DNA of 44,905 bases from an uncultured Clostridia bacterium (GTDB lineage Bacteria; Bacillota; Clostridia; Lutisporales; Lutisporaceae): the NCBI GenBank assembly GCA_937930535.1, contig CALGKJ010000045.1, positions 1 through 44,905 on the forward strand, given 5' to 3'. Of the stretch, positions 24,576-32,604 are shown piece by piece. The notes under the pieces were generated by a model, which did not search any database, was not told the DNA's origin, and saw only the letters and a list, made by a program, of their open reading frames with translations. A program made the position numbers and the translations under genes. Numbering within the stretch: the stretch's first letter is position 1; every line of letters starts with the position of its first letter.

Positions 24576-25520
24576 ATGTCATATAATAAAACAATAAAAA
24601 ATATAAAAGACAACGTAAGTAAGGTTATATTAGGTAAAAATGAAATAATAGATTTGTTGCTTACATCCCTTATATGCTCAGGTCATATACTGCTTGAGGA
24701 TGTACCCGGAACGGGCAAAACTACTATAGCAAAGGCACTTTCAAAATCAATAAGCTGTGATTTTCGCAGAATACAGTTTACCCCTGACCTTTTGCCCTCA
24801 GATCTGACAGGTATAAACTTTTATAATCAAAAGAAAGGTGAATTCGAGTTTAAAAAAGGGCCGCTGTTTACAAATATACTTTTAGCTGACGAAATAAATA
24901 GAGCAACTCCAAGGACACAGTCCAGTTTGCTTGAATGTATGGAAGAACGACAAATCACTGTAGACGGAGACACATACAGACTGGAGAAGCCATTTATTGT
25001 TATAGCAACTCAAAACCCTGTAGAAAACTATGGAACCTTTCCACTGCCGGAAGCACAATTGGACAGATTTTTAATGAAAATAAAGATAGGATATCCACAA
25101 AGAAATGAAGAAGAAAAAATATTAGAAATATTTGACAAGCAAAACCCATTAGAGGAAATATCATCAGTATGCAGCAAAGAGGAAGTAACAGCTATGCAGC
25201 AGCAGCTATCCAATGTTTTTGTGGACAAGGACATCGCCAAGTATATCATTGATATTGTTGAAGCCACAAGAAACAACGAAAATATAGATCTAGGCATAAG
25301 CCCCAGAGGCAGCATTGCACTCTATAAAGCCTCCCAAGCCTATGCAATGGTACAAGGAAGAGGCTTTGTAAAGCCCGATGATATAATATATATTGCTCCA
25401 TTTGTATTAGCCCACAGAATAGTACTTAAAGGTCTTAGCAAATATAAAAAGTCAGATGCTGTATCAATGCTTAAAGATATAATAGCTCAGATACAAGTAC
25501 CAGTAGAAAAAGTTAAGTAG
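24576..25520 (+). CDS. MoxR-family AAA+ ATPase
   Basis: The product is 314 residues; ATG 24576 follows AAGGAGAG. MoxR ATPases act as chaperones that assemble or activate partner complexes, usually encoded next to DUF58 proteins as here. Walker A is DVPGTGKTT (42-50), Walker B is LLADEINRA, sensor 1 is ATQNPVE, and the LDRFLMKI segment and C-terminal lid (GISPRGSIALYKASQAYA) are typical. It is the first of a three-gene operon, with 11 bp to the DUF58 gene. Confidence 0.93.
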   Translation: MSYNKTIKNIKDNVSKVILGKNEIIDLLLTSLICSGHILLEDVPGTGKTTIAKALSKSISCDFRRIQFTPDLLPSDLTGINFYNQKKGEFEFKKGPLFTNILLADEINRATPRTQSSLLECMEERQITVDGDTYRLEKPFIVIATQNPVENYGTFPLPEAQLDRFLMKIKIGYPQRNEEEKILEIFDKQNPLEEISSVCSKEEVTAMQQQLSNVFVDKDIAKYIIDIVEATRNNENIDLGISPRGSIALYKASQAYAMVQGRGFVKPDDIIYIAPFVLAHRIVLKGLSKYKKSDAVSMLKDIIAQIQVPVEKVK

Positions 25521-25531
25521 GGGATAAGAAT

Positions 25532-26668
25532 ATGAATGCATTATGGTTCATAATAGTTATACTTGCTTTTATTCTTGTACAAAACAGGCTTTATGAAAAG
25601 AACATATTTAATAAGCTTTTCATAAGCAGAGAGTTTGAGTCCAAAGGGGTTTTTCCCGGGGAAACGGTGACATATAAATTTTCTGTTATAAACAAAAAGA
25701 CACTGCCTATGACGTGGCTGGAAATACAAGAGAAGCTTCCGATACAGCTCCAGTTTGATGCTGAGGAAAAAGTAGAAGTGTATAGTGATGCCAGCGTACT
25801 TCATTATCTGACCTTTTCCATACTGCCTTATCAGAGGATTAATAGAAGGTATACCATCAAATGCCTAAAAAGAGGCTACTATGAGCTGCGTGATATGGCA
25901 CTAAGCTCAACCAATCTTTTAGGATCTAAAACATATACTCAGGAAAGAGAAGTACCTGCGGCAATAGCTGTATATCCAAATATAAGAGATTTAGGAGACG
26001 AATTTATACCTGCCAACACAATGATGGGTGATTTTTCAGTTAATAGATGGATTATTGATGATCCCATGATGATAATAGGCATAAGAGACTACCAAAGCAC
26101 TGACAGCTTTAAGAGTGTTAACTGGAAGCTGACTGCAAGAAATCAAAAAATGCTGGTTAATAAATATGATCGTACAGCAGATAAAAAAATAATGATAATA
26201 TTTAACACCGAGAAGTCAGAGTATACAATGGAAGTCACGGATATTGAGCTGATCGAAGCTGGCATAGAAATAGCAGCTTCAATAGCAGTAAAGTTAGTTG
26301 AAAATGGGATTCCCACCGGACTAGCCACAAATGCGGTATGCATTGGACAAAACTCCACAGGCTTAGTACAGCCTAGCACTGGGAGCACTCATATTAATGA
26401 GCTGTTAACAACCTTTTCACAAATAAGCAACTTTAAAAAGCTTCACTCAAGGGAGCTGTTAAAGCTGCTTATTAAGGATTTTTCCTGGGGAACAGAAATA
26501 ATAATTGTAACCTTATCAGTTAATAATGAATTAATGGAAGATTTGCAGGATATAGGTGACACCAAAACCACTGTAATTGCCTTAAAGGACGGAAAGGTAG
26601 ACTATATACCGTCCAATGTAAGCTTATTCTATTACAGCAAGGAAGGTGAGAAATATGAAGCAATATAG
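25532..26668 (+). CDS. DUF58 domain protein
   Basis: The product is 378 residues. DUF58 proteins have a von Willebrand A-like fold and accompany MoxR ATPases. A short membrane segment opens the protein (ALWFIIVILAFILVQN), followed by a beta-rich domain and the DUF58 signature GIRDYQSTDSFKSVNWKLTA near residue 180. The following strand is KIMIIFNTEK, where a metal-binding DxSxS motif of true vWA domains is replaced (FNTEKSEY), so metal binding is doubtful. It overlaps the next gene by 14 bp. Its role may be in envelope assembly; inference from family only. Confidence 0.88.
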   Translation: MNALWFIIVILAFILVQNRLYEKNIFNKLFISREFESKGVFPGETVTYKFSVINKKTLPMTWLEIQEKLPIQLQFDAEEKVEVYSDASVLHYLTFSILPYQRINRRYTIKCLKRGYYELRDMALSSTNLLGSKTYTQEREVPAAIAVYPNIRDLGDEFIPANTMMGDFSVNRWIIDDPMMIIGIRDYQSTDSFKSVNWKLTARNQKMLVNKYDRTADKKIMIIFNTEKSEYTMEVTDIELIEAGIEIAASIAVKLVENGIPTGLATNAVCIGQNSTGLVQPSTGSTHINELLTTFSQISNFKKLHSRELLKLLIKDFSWGTEIIIVTLSVNNELMEDLQDIGDTKTTVIALKDGKVDYIPSNVSLFYYSKEGEKYEAI

Positions 26669-28001
26669 ACTTCAAGAAGCACTGCTGCGTACGCTTTCCA
26701 CAATGCTTGGTGCTTTTGCATTACATATAGGATACATGTTTCTTTCGCCTTGGACTGCTGCACCAAATATACCCTTTGCATATATTTTTGTAACAGCTTT
26801 ACTAGGATTGGCAATAAACATCTATGAACCAAAGTGTATAAAAACCAATGCTAGATCAATAATCATAATTGCTGTTGGGATTATTATATCAGCATTAGCA
26901 GCGATTTTATTCAGCAGAGGTTTTAATGTAATAGAAATATTATTAATATTTGTTTTGTTCCTATTAGTATGGAATAGAGCAGCAAAGTACTTCTATATAG
27001 ATATGGAATTTCTTTATACAATAGGGCAGTTTTATTTCAATATGGGTCTATTGCTAGTACTAAACACTTTTACAGCATATTCACAGCAATTTTCATATTT
27101 AAAGTCAGACATAGGAAGATATACTATTATATATACAGTTGCAGCCATATTTTTACTAATAGAAATCAGAAATATAAAATTCTTAAAAAATACAGAAAAG
27201 AAAAAGTCTATATTAGATATAATATTTATACTAAGTATACTGACAGCTACCTTTGCTTTATCAACTCAAAAGGCTTTAGAAATAATCAGCTCAATAATAA
27301 AGGCTGTATATGGATTTATTAATCCTATTGTTGCAGCAGTGGTGACTACTATATCTGCGCCCTTTGTATATGTACTAAACCTATTATTCAGCAGACTTAA
27401 GCTCTTAGTAGGAAAGGCTTTTGAAAAGCTTACCGGAGCTGCTGAAAATATAGAAAAGCTTAATCCAGAGAAATACCAAGAGCTGACAGGAAACAGTAGT
27501 CCTGTATTTGACTACGTTATGAAGTTTATAACCTCAGGTATAATTATTATACTGGTTTTACTTGTTATTTATTTCTTATATATCTATATTGATAAAGCCG
27601 TAAGGAAAAAGAGTAAAGGCAGCTATGAAGAGGATAGAGAATTCGTTGTAGATGTTGGAATTAACAGACTTTCCAAGCTTACTGGCAAGGCAGTAAACAA
27701 GCTGACGGACGTATACAAGATGGCAGCCTTTAGCATAACTGCGGATACCAGAGAAAAGTTGAGACACGAATATAAAACCTTTCTTCAAAAGCTTTATGCT
27801 AAAAAAGCTATTAACGCTGAAAATATAACTGCTTGGGAGGTTTACGAAGTGCTAAATCCTAATTATCCAGCAATAGATAAAGTCCTAAAGGATATTACCA
27901 AGCTATACGAAGAAGTAAGATACGGAGAAAAGCTGCCCCAACGCGATGAATTAAAAGCCTTTAAAATAAAAGTAAAGGATATATTAAAAGCAATCAATTG
28001 A
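26655..28001 (+). CDS. Multi-pass membrane protein of the moxR/DUF58 operon
   Basis: The product is 448 residues; ATG 26655 lies 8 bases after GGAAGG, better than GTG 26646. About seven to nine membrane helices fill residues 1-325, ending at ITSGIIIILVLLVIYFLYIY. The ~115-residue cytosolic tail is helical and basic (RRxDREF-like start, then EKLRHEYKTFLQKLYAKKAI), resembling the DUF4129 C-terminal domain. In related loci this position is often held by a transglutaminase-like protein; no Cys-His-Asp triad domain is present here, so this is the membrane frame without the enzyme domain. It is the third gene of the operon and probably works with MoxR and DUF58. Confidence 0.75.
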   Translation: MKQYRLQEALLRTLSTMLGAFALHIGYMFLSPWTAAPNIPFAYIFVTALLGLAINIYEPKCIKTNARSIIIIAVGIIISALAAILFSRGFNVIEILLIFVLFLLVWNRAAKYFYIDMEFLYTIGQFYFNMGLLLVLNTFTAYSQQFSYLKSDIGRYTIIYTVAAIFLLIEIRNIKFLKNTEKKKSILDIIFILSILTATFALSTQKALEIISSIIKAVYGFINPIVAAVVTTISAPFVYVLNLLFSRLKLLVGKAFEKLTGAAENIEKLNPEKYQELTGNSSPVFDYVMKFITSGIIIILVLLVIYFLYIYIDKAVRKKSKGSYEEDREFVVDVGINRLSKLTGKAVNKLTDVYKMAAFSITADTREKLRHEYKTFLQKLYAKKAINAENITAWEVYEVLNPNYPAIDKVLKDITKLYEEVRYGEKLPQRDELKAFKIKVKDILKAIN

Positions 28002-28012
28002 TAGTTATGATA

Positions 28013-28045
28013 AAATGCAGGTAGAGAGTATATCTGCATTTTTAT
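28013..28045 (+). terminator. Terminator of the moxR operon
   Basis: AAATGCAG (28013-28020) pairs with CTGCATTT (28034-28041), followed by a T-rich tail. Confidence 0.85.
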
Positions 28046-28098
28046 TTTTATAAAAATTATTTTGTGGAATTATATGTATATTATACTTTTATATATTA

Positions 28099-28127
28099 TT
28101 GACACAATAAACGTAAAGTGATAATAT
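28099..28127 (+). promoter_or_regulatory. Promoter of tadA
   Basis: Perfect TTGACA (28099-28104) and TAATAT (28122-28127) with a 17-bp spacer, 67 bp before the ATG. Confidence 0.7.
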
Positions 28128-28194
28128 ATTTTAGTAAAACAATATCAATAAATGGCTGATTTATAGCACAATATTGATAGTCAGGGATATAAAT

Positions 28195-28638
28195 ATGAAA
28201 GAATTTTTTATGCAGAAAGCCTTGGAACAAGCACAAAAAGCCTACGACATGGATGAAGTGCCTGTGGGAGCAGTAATAGTTAGAAATGGTGAGATTATAG
28301 CCTCGGGGTTTAATCTGAGAGAAGCGTCAAAGGACGCAACAGCTCATGCTGAAATAATAGCTATTAAAGAAGCCTGCAAAACCTTAAAGGGCTGGAGACT
28401 CATAAACTGTGAAATCTACGTAACCTTAGAGCCATGTGCCATGTGCTGCGGAGCTATAATACAATCAAGAATAGAAAAGCTATATGTAGGAACAATGGAT
28501 CCAAAAGGCGGAGCGGCAGGCTCACTGCTAAATCTATTAAGCGATTACCACTTTAACCACAAGGTTGAGGTAGAGTATGGTATACTAAAAGATGAATGCA
28601 GTAAAATCCTAAAGGATTTTTTCAAACAAAAAAGATAA
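28195..28638 (+). CDS. tadA: tRNA-specific adenosine deaminase
   Basis: The product is 147 residues; ATG 28195 starts the normal family N-terminus, whereas the upstream open codons have no ribosome site. TadA converts A34 of tRNA-Arg(ACG) to inosine in the anticodon. The zinc site is complete: His51-Ala-Glu53 (TAHAEIIAI) and Cys81/Cys84 (EPCAMCCGA). The C-terminal FNHKVEVEYGILKDECSKIL helix is present. A tRNA-Ser gene follows 10 bp after the stop, so they may be co-transcribed. Confidence 0.94.
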   Translation: MKEFFMQKALEQAQKAYDMDEVPVGAVIVRNGEIIASGFNLREASKDATAHAEIIAIKEACKTLKGWRLINCEIYVTLEPCAMCCGAIIQSRIEKLYVGTMDPKGGAAGSLLNLLSDYHFNHKVEVEYGILKDECSKILKDFFKQKR

Positions 28639-28648
28639 AAAATACTAC

Positions 28649-28738
28649 GGAGGGGTGTCCGAGAGGTCGAAGGTCACTGACTCGAAATCAGTCGTACGTG
28701 AAAGCGTACCAAGGGTTCGAATCCCTTCCCCTCCGCCA
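28649..28738 (+). tRNA. tRNA-Ser(CGA)
   Basis: A 90-nt class II tRNA. The acceptor arm GGAGGGG (28649-28655) pairs with CCCCTCC (28728-28734), followed by G and an encoded CCA. The anticodon stem ACTGA/TCAGT encloses CTCGAAA, giving anticodon CGA (reads UCG). The long variable arm (CGTACGTGAAAGCGTACC) is typical for serine, and GGTTCGAATC is the T loop. Confidence 0.97.
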
Positions 28739-28779
28739 TTGAAATATAGTAGTTGTAATAGACTACAGATGCATATATT

Positions 28780-28809
28780 AAAGGGCTTGTCTGCGGACAA
28801 GTCCTTTTT
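28780..28809 (+). terminator. Terminator after tRNA-Ser
   Basis: AAAGGGCTTGTC (28780-28791) pairs with GACAAGTCCTTT (28796-28807) around TGCG, followed by T residues. Confidence 0.93.
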
Positions 28810-28852
28810 AAACTTCTTTAACTTTAAAATAATTTTCTATTAAAGAAGACAT

Positions 28853-29173
28853 TTATTTGACCCTTTTAATGATAACTTCTTCATGCTTTGCAACCTCAGA
28901 TTCTATTCGGTCAAGCTTATCCGAATTTTGCTTATACCCATCAAATAGAGCTTCTAGCTTAGGTTTAATTTCATTTTCTATAGTAATATTCATTTTTGAA
29001 ACATCATTTTTTAGAACTATTACGTCGCCTTTTAATTCAGATACGTCAGTTTTAAGCTCGGCCACATCGGATTTTAATTCAGATACGTCAGTTTTAAGCT
29101 CTGATATATCAGTTTTTATTCCCTTAACTTCAATATACATTTTTTCCATAAGTTCAAACATTTTATCTTCCAA
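28853..29173 (-). CDS. Small coiled-coil protein with heptad repeats
   Basis: The product is 106 residues. TTG 29173 is the likely start, with GGGGAGAG 8-10 bases before it; ATG 29161 is an alternative. No enzyme domain is present. The core repeats a seven-residue unit (xSELKTDV) about five times, a strong coiled coil with Leu and Val at core positions, and the DNA of these units is near-identical, showing recent tandem duplication. The ends are charged helices. Such proteins are widespread in Clostridia and may be structural or linkers; the function is not known. Its stop is convergent with the tRNA unit. Confidence 0.7.
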   Translation of the reverse strand: MEDKMFELMEKMYIEVKGIKTDISELKTDVSELKSDVAELKTDVSELKGDVIVLKNDVSKMNITIENEIKPKLEALFDGYKQNSDKLDRIESEVAKHEEVIIKRVK

Positions 29174-29587
29174 TACACTCTCTCCCCTTATTTATAAGTC
29201 TTACATTCAAAATATAAGCGATGTCTACTACTTACATAAATTGCAATAAATATATCATGATATTTGTATTTGATAGAAAGCAAAGGAAAGTATTTGAGCA
29301 ATACAAATTATCTACTGCTTTCTATATAGATTGTCATTTGTATTTATTCTATACGAGATATTTAAATAAGACAATGTAATTTTTTTAGCCTTATTATTAA
29401 AATAAGAAAGCAGGAAAATCAAGGCTTTTAGTGATAGGCAGTCTTAGAAAAAAATTGCAAAATTGTTATACTAAATAATGGAATATTTATTTCATAAAGG
29501 ATAGATGTAAATAATTTGTAATACAAGAAGGAATTTTACAGATATAATAGAATAAGTAATCTAGTATTTTACAAAGGAGGAATATTA
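29174..29587. other. Intergenic stretch with a nested hairpin
   Basis: No gene. GATAGAAAGCA (29272-29282) pairs with TGCTTTCTAT (29316-29325), and within it GTATT (29290-29294) pairs with AATAC (29300-29304), a nested stem-loop of about 54 nt. The remainder is AT-rich. The ribosome site AAAGGAGG lies at 29574-29581. Confidence 0.45.
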
Positions 29588-30295
29588 ATGAGAAAACGTT
29601 TAGTTATGGCTATTGTTATGATAATAATATTTAATATCATTAATTTGCTGCCTGCATTTGCACTTACGTATCATAACAGTTCAAACAACAATGAAATACT
29701 AATCCAAAAACAAATTGATAATGCTGTTAGTTACTACAAGAACAATTATTCAAAGGAAAGTATAATTTCATTGCAAAGCCGTTTGAATGAGCTGGGGTTT
29801 AGTTGCGGCAAAGCGGATGGTATTATTGGCAAGCGTACTGTTATAGCAGTTGCTGAATTTTAGAAATCCCAAAATGTTACAGCGGAAGGTATTGCAGGAA
29901 AAGCAACAAGGACGCTGCTGGGTCTAGAGAATAGTACGTCTAGCAAGAGCACAGCAGGAACTTACATAGTTAAATTTAAAAACGCATACTTGGATTATAA
30001 CAATAGTGTTGGTAATGACTGGAGTATAGCTGCATCAATTGATAATAAAAAAATATACATAGGGGATTCCATAGAAATAAGCGGCAAAAACAAAATAACA
30101 ATAAAAGCAGAAGCTGTTGAAAATGATAAGTATTCTGACTATGGTTCTAAAACAACAAGTGTAAACCTATCAGACGTATCGACAAATAAAAGTAAGATAG
30201 TTACACTATCAGTAACGGTTACAGAAAATAGGGGAAGATATTCGGGCAATACAGCAAAATGGATTTTTGAGTTTGAAATCTCAAAAAATAATTAA
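29588..30295 (+). pseudogene. Secreted peptidoglycan-binding protein gene interrupted by an amber codon
   Basis: One reading frame of 235 codons runs from ATG 29588 (after AAAGGAGG) to 30295, broken only by TAG at 29861-29863. It has a signal peptide (KRLVMAIVMIIIFNIINLLPAFA) and a PG_binding_1 domain: IISLQSRLNELGFSCGKADG, then IIGKRTVIAVAEF[TAG]KSQNVTAEGIAG. The stop sits exactly where the family has a conserved Gln (AVxxFQK), so a single C-to-T change of CAG explains it. After the stop the domain ends and a ~100-residue beta-rich domain of unknown type follows (YIVKFKNAYLDYNNSVGND). The first part would make a truncated 91-residue product. A sequencing error, readthrough or recent mutation are all possible. 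Confidence 0.8.
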
Positions 30296-30333
30296 AAATA
30301 TAACACCTAATTTTTTAACCCTAAGTTTTTATA

Positions 30334-30380
30334 CAAAACAAAGTATCTGCCTTAATGCATAGGACAGATACTTTGTTTTG
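30334..30380 (+). terminator. Terminator, possibly bidirectional
   Basis: CAAAACAAAGTATCTG (30334-30349) pairs perfectly with CAGATACTTTGTTTTG (30365-30380). It lies between the convergent 29588 (+) and 30448 (-) genes. Confidence 0.85.
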
Positions 30381-30447
30381 TATGTGGATTTATAATAAAT
30401 AGAAAAGCATATTAAACGCTAAATCACAATATTAGACTAAATACCTG

Positions 30448-30627
30448 CTACCCATCATGCCTTTTAGACAAACGAGACGCTATCAAATACAAAAACAGCG
30501 TAAACAAAGGTACGGGAAGAGCCGCACTAAAGCTTTCTGTTAATGTCATACCCCATAAAAATTTAAATACAAGTGTAATTATACCTATTAAAGCCAATGT
30601 GAATATAAAAATACTTTTCTTTCTCAT
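30448..30627 (-). CDS. Small membrane protein, 59 aa
   Basis: A small gene of 59 codons plus stop, translated from the minus strand: ATG at 30627-30625 with AGGAGGT a few bases upstream. It starts MRKKSIFIFTLALIGIITLV and contains two hydrophobic segments (the second near PLFTLFLYLIA) separated by KFLWGMTLTESFSAA, ending SRLSKRHDG. It has no recognised domain. The perfect ribosome site, positive-inside ends and clean hydrophobic pattern support a real gene. Confidence 0.75.
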   Translation of the reverse strand: MRKKSIFIFTLALIGIITLVFKFLWGMTLTESFSAALPVPLFTLFLYLIASRLSKRHDG

Positions 30628-30804
30628 CTCAGACCTCCTGCAAATTCAATGCAAATTATAGGGAAGAAACAATAAAGCTTAACTTATTCATTAGCTAGTT
30701 ATTGCTTCCGATCTAGGTTTTTAGCCTATAGTCCTTATTAAATTTTATTATAATAAACAAACTAAATCAAATTATTGTTGAAATAAAGAGAAATAAAGTT
30801 TTTC
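30628..30804. other. Intergenic between divergent units
   Basis: No gene is seen. AT-rich; it should hold the promoter of the minus-strand 59-residue protein gene. No strong boxes were picked out. Confidence 0.3.
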
Positions 30805-30833
30805 TTCACATGCGAACATATGTTTGGTATAAT
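30805..30833 (+). promoter_or_regulatory. SOS-type promoter with LexA-like box
   Basis: TTCACA (30805-30810) and TATAAT (30828-30833) are 17 bp apart. CGAACATATGTTTG (30813-30826) lies in the spacer and matches CGAAC-N4-GTTCG with one mismatch. It is followed by GAGGTGATAAG and a GTG-started frame of only 14 codons (30851-30895). This looks like the front of a lost SOS gene, or a leader for the regulator gene at 31074. Confidence 0.7.
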
Positions 30834-30972
30834 ATATACGAGGTGATAAGGTGACATACAAATCATATGCGTTATTTTTGACAATTCCTTTTTAATTTCT
30901 AATGTATGAGTAACATTATTTTAGAATTAACAGCATTTCTAACTTGCATTAAACTATTTCAAATAAAAAACT

Positions 30973-31013
30973 ATTTTATTTTACAAAATTTACCCAAGTT
31001 GGTAAAATAAAAT
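30973..31013 (+). promoter_or_regulatory. Inverted-repeat operator and likely promoter of the TPR regulator
   Basis: ATTTTATTTTAC (30973-30984) is perfectly complementary to GTAAAATAAAAT (31002-31013). A nested TTTACC/GGTAAA stem with a 6-nt loop competes with it. TTACAA (30981-30986) with TAAAAT (31003-31008) at 16 bp forms a plausible promoter inside the repeat, so this could be a self-regulated operator. Confidence 0.5.
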
Positions 31014-31073
31014 TACTCATTGCCGATATTATTATAAAAGGAAATTGTTGCTAATCATACAAGGAGTGTTAAT

Positions 31074-32336
31074 ATGCATAAATTAACTTTATCAGATATT
31101 AAGATTAAAAAGCCCGGAAAACAGCTGGAAGAAGTTATTATAAAGACATATGGAAGCGTAGAAAATTTTGCACAGCTAATAAATAGATATCCAGAATCAA
31201 TAAGCAGCTATTTAAGGGATAAAAATTGCGGTTCAAATAAATTTAAGACTACATTACTAGGTATGCTTAACAAATCCTATGATGATATAGTCAAAACAGG
31301 AAAGCAGCAGATTAAAGAGATGGTAGAAGCTGTATCGTGCAATATTAAACTATATGACAGCCCAAAGGATATAGCCATATTAGAGAGGCTGAAAGATTTA
31401 TGTATAAAAGAAGGTATGGAAAAAGAAACTGCGATGATGCTATTTAATATTGCAGTATACAATCGCAGAAGGGCAAACACGAGGGTTGCAGTTGAGCTTT
31501 TAAAGCATGCGGTCAGCATAATGGATAACATAGAAGAATTAGAATATACAGTAAAAATATTATCGGAGCTAGGTCTCGCATATTATCTTGAGCATGCGTA
31601 TGAAAAAGCTAAAGCAGCATTTCAAGAAGCTGAGAGCAATCTGGAGAAAATATCAGTTGATAACAATACTAGGTTTTTACTTTATTATAGAATAGGAATT
31701 TTATTGAACAATATTTCTCTGCATTCACAGGCTAGAGAAAGGTTTGCTGATGCAATCAAATATTCAGATAACGATACAGATACTGCAAATGCAACAATGA
31801 ATATAGGTTTAACCTATAAAAAAGAACAAAATTATACGAAGGCAATAGAATTTTTTAATACTGCACTGAAAATATTTAATCCTGATAATAAAGACGAAAT
31901 CGGCAAGACCTATAACAATTTGGCAGAAGTATATAGAAGCATGAAAGATTATACTAATGCATTAGAATATATAGAAAAGGCTTTAAAAATAGAAAAAAAT
32001 ACTGATATGAGGCACCTGTCTATAAAAGTACAAACATACATACAAATTAGGATTGATATGAAAGAACCTGATAATGCAATTGAGAAGCTGTTAGACTTAC
32101 TTGAGAATTCCGGCGAAAGCTATAGCGATAAAAAATATATTGCCAGTGGAATCGAAATACTGACAAAACACGCTGTACAAAGCAAGGATATTAAAAATAT
32201 AGACAAAGTAAAAAAGCTCATAATGAATATTATTGAGAAAAACCAGCTTCAAGACAGCATTATAAAAGAGCTGAAAATATGTATGGGTGAAATTAGTTTA
32301 GCCCTGTTAGAGGGAGGTGATGAAAATGAAGGATAA
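31074..32336 (+). CDS. HTH-TPR regulator, RRNPP-like peptide receptor
   Basis: The product is 420 residues; ATG 31074 follows AAGGAGTG. Residues about 15-75 fit a small XRE-type HTH (KTYGSVENFAQLINRYPESI, then SYLRDKNCGS and TTLLGMLNKSYDDIV). Residues 95-400 are a string of tetratricopeptide repeats, e.g. AMMLFNIAVYNRRRANTRVA, SELGLAYYLEHAYEKAKAAF, MNIGLTYKKEQNYTKAIEFF and NNLAEVYRSMKDYTNALEYI. This HTH plus TPR layout and length is that of RRNPP quorum-sensing receptors (Rap, Rgg, NprR, PlcR, PrgX), which bind short imported peptides. A secreted-peptide gene overlaps its stop, the standard receptor-pheromone order. The receptor call is by architecture; the sequence is not close to a named subfamily that I can recognise. 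Confidence 0.75.
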   Translation: MHKLTLSDIKIKKPGKQLEEVIIKTYGSVENFAQLINRYPESISSYLRDKNCGSNKFKTTLLGMLNKSYDDIVKTGKQQIKEMVEAVSCNIKLYDSPKDIAILERLKDLCIKEGMEKETAMMLFNIAVYNRRRANTRVAVELLKHAVSIMDNIEELEYTVKILSELGLAYYLEHAYEKAKAAFQEAESNLEKISVDNNTRFLLYYRIGILLNNISLHSQARERFADAIKYSDNDTDTANATMNIGLTYKKEQNYTKAIEFFNTALKIFNPDNKDEIGKTYNNLAEVYRSMKDYTNALEYIEKALKIEKNTDMRHLSIKVQTYIQIRIDMKEPDNAIEKLLDLLENSGESYSDKKYIASGIEILTKHAVQSKDIKNIDKVKKLIMNIIEKNQLQDSIIKELKICMGEISLALLEGGDENEG

Positions 32337-32466
32337 GCTGATTATTATAATAGTTATCACAGCCGTAGTCCTAAGCTTAGCAGTAGGTAAGCCTAAGATG
32401 GATGATGATAACCCTTACGGTAAGCATGTATCCAATCCAGTAAGCTGCAGCATATTATATAGATGA
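32326..32466 (+). CDS. Candidate Phr-like secreted signalling peptide, 46 aa
   Basis: A 46-codon gene starting at ATG 32326, 6 bases after GGAGGTG (32313-32319) and overlapping the receptor stop by 11 bp. It begins MKDKLIIIIVITAVVLSLAV, a short basic start and a hydrophobic export segment, followed by a hydrophilic tail DDDNPYGKHVSNPVSCSILY and a final Arg. This is the shape of Phr/NprX-type propeptides, in which the exported C-terminal piece is cut to a pentapeptide or so and re-imported by an oligopeptide permease. It is too short for automatic gene finders. The mature peptide cannot be predicted. Confidence 0.65.
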   Translation: MKDKLIIIIVITAVVLSLAVGKPKMDDDNPYGKHVSNPVSCSILYR

Positions 32467-32604
32467 TACTTGAAAGGTAAATATCACAGCTTTATAGTAT
32501 TTTTCAGACAAAGCGGTGAAATATTATTAAAATTTTAATTCAGACATTTGTCCAGATATTGCGTTTATATAAACAGTAACAGTTTTAAAGGAAGGTGTCT
32601 GACA

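Noticed and set aside
28655-28843. 62-codon frame starting in the tRNA region
   Set aside because: It lies across tRNA-Ser(CGA) and its terminator; the tRNA fully explains the sequence.
29861-29863. Pyrrolysine reading of the amber codon
   Set aside because: The stop replaces a conserved Gln and no pyl genes are visible; a point mutation is the simpler explanation.
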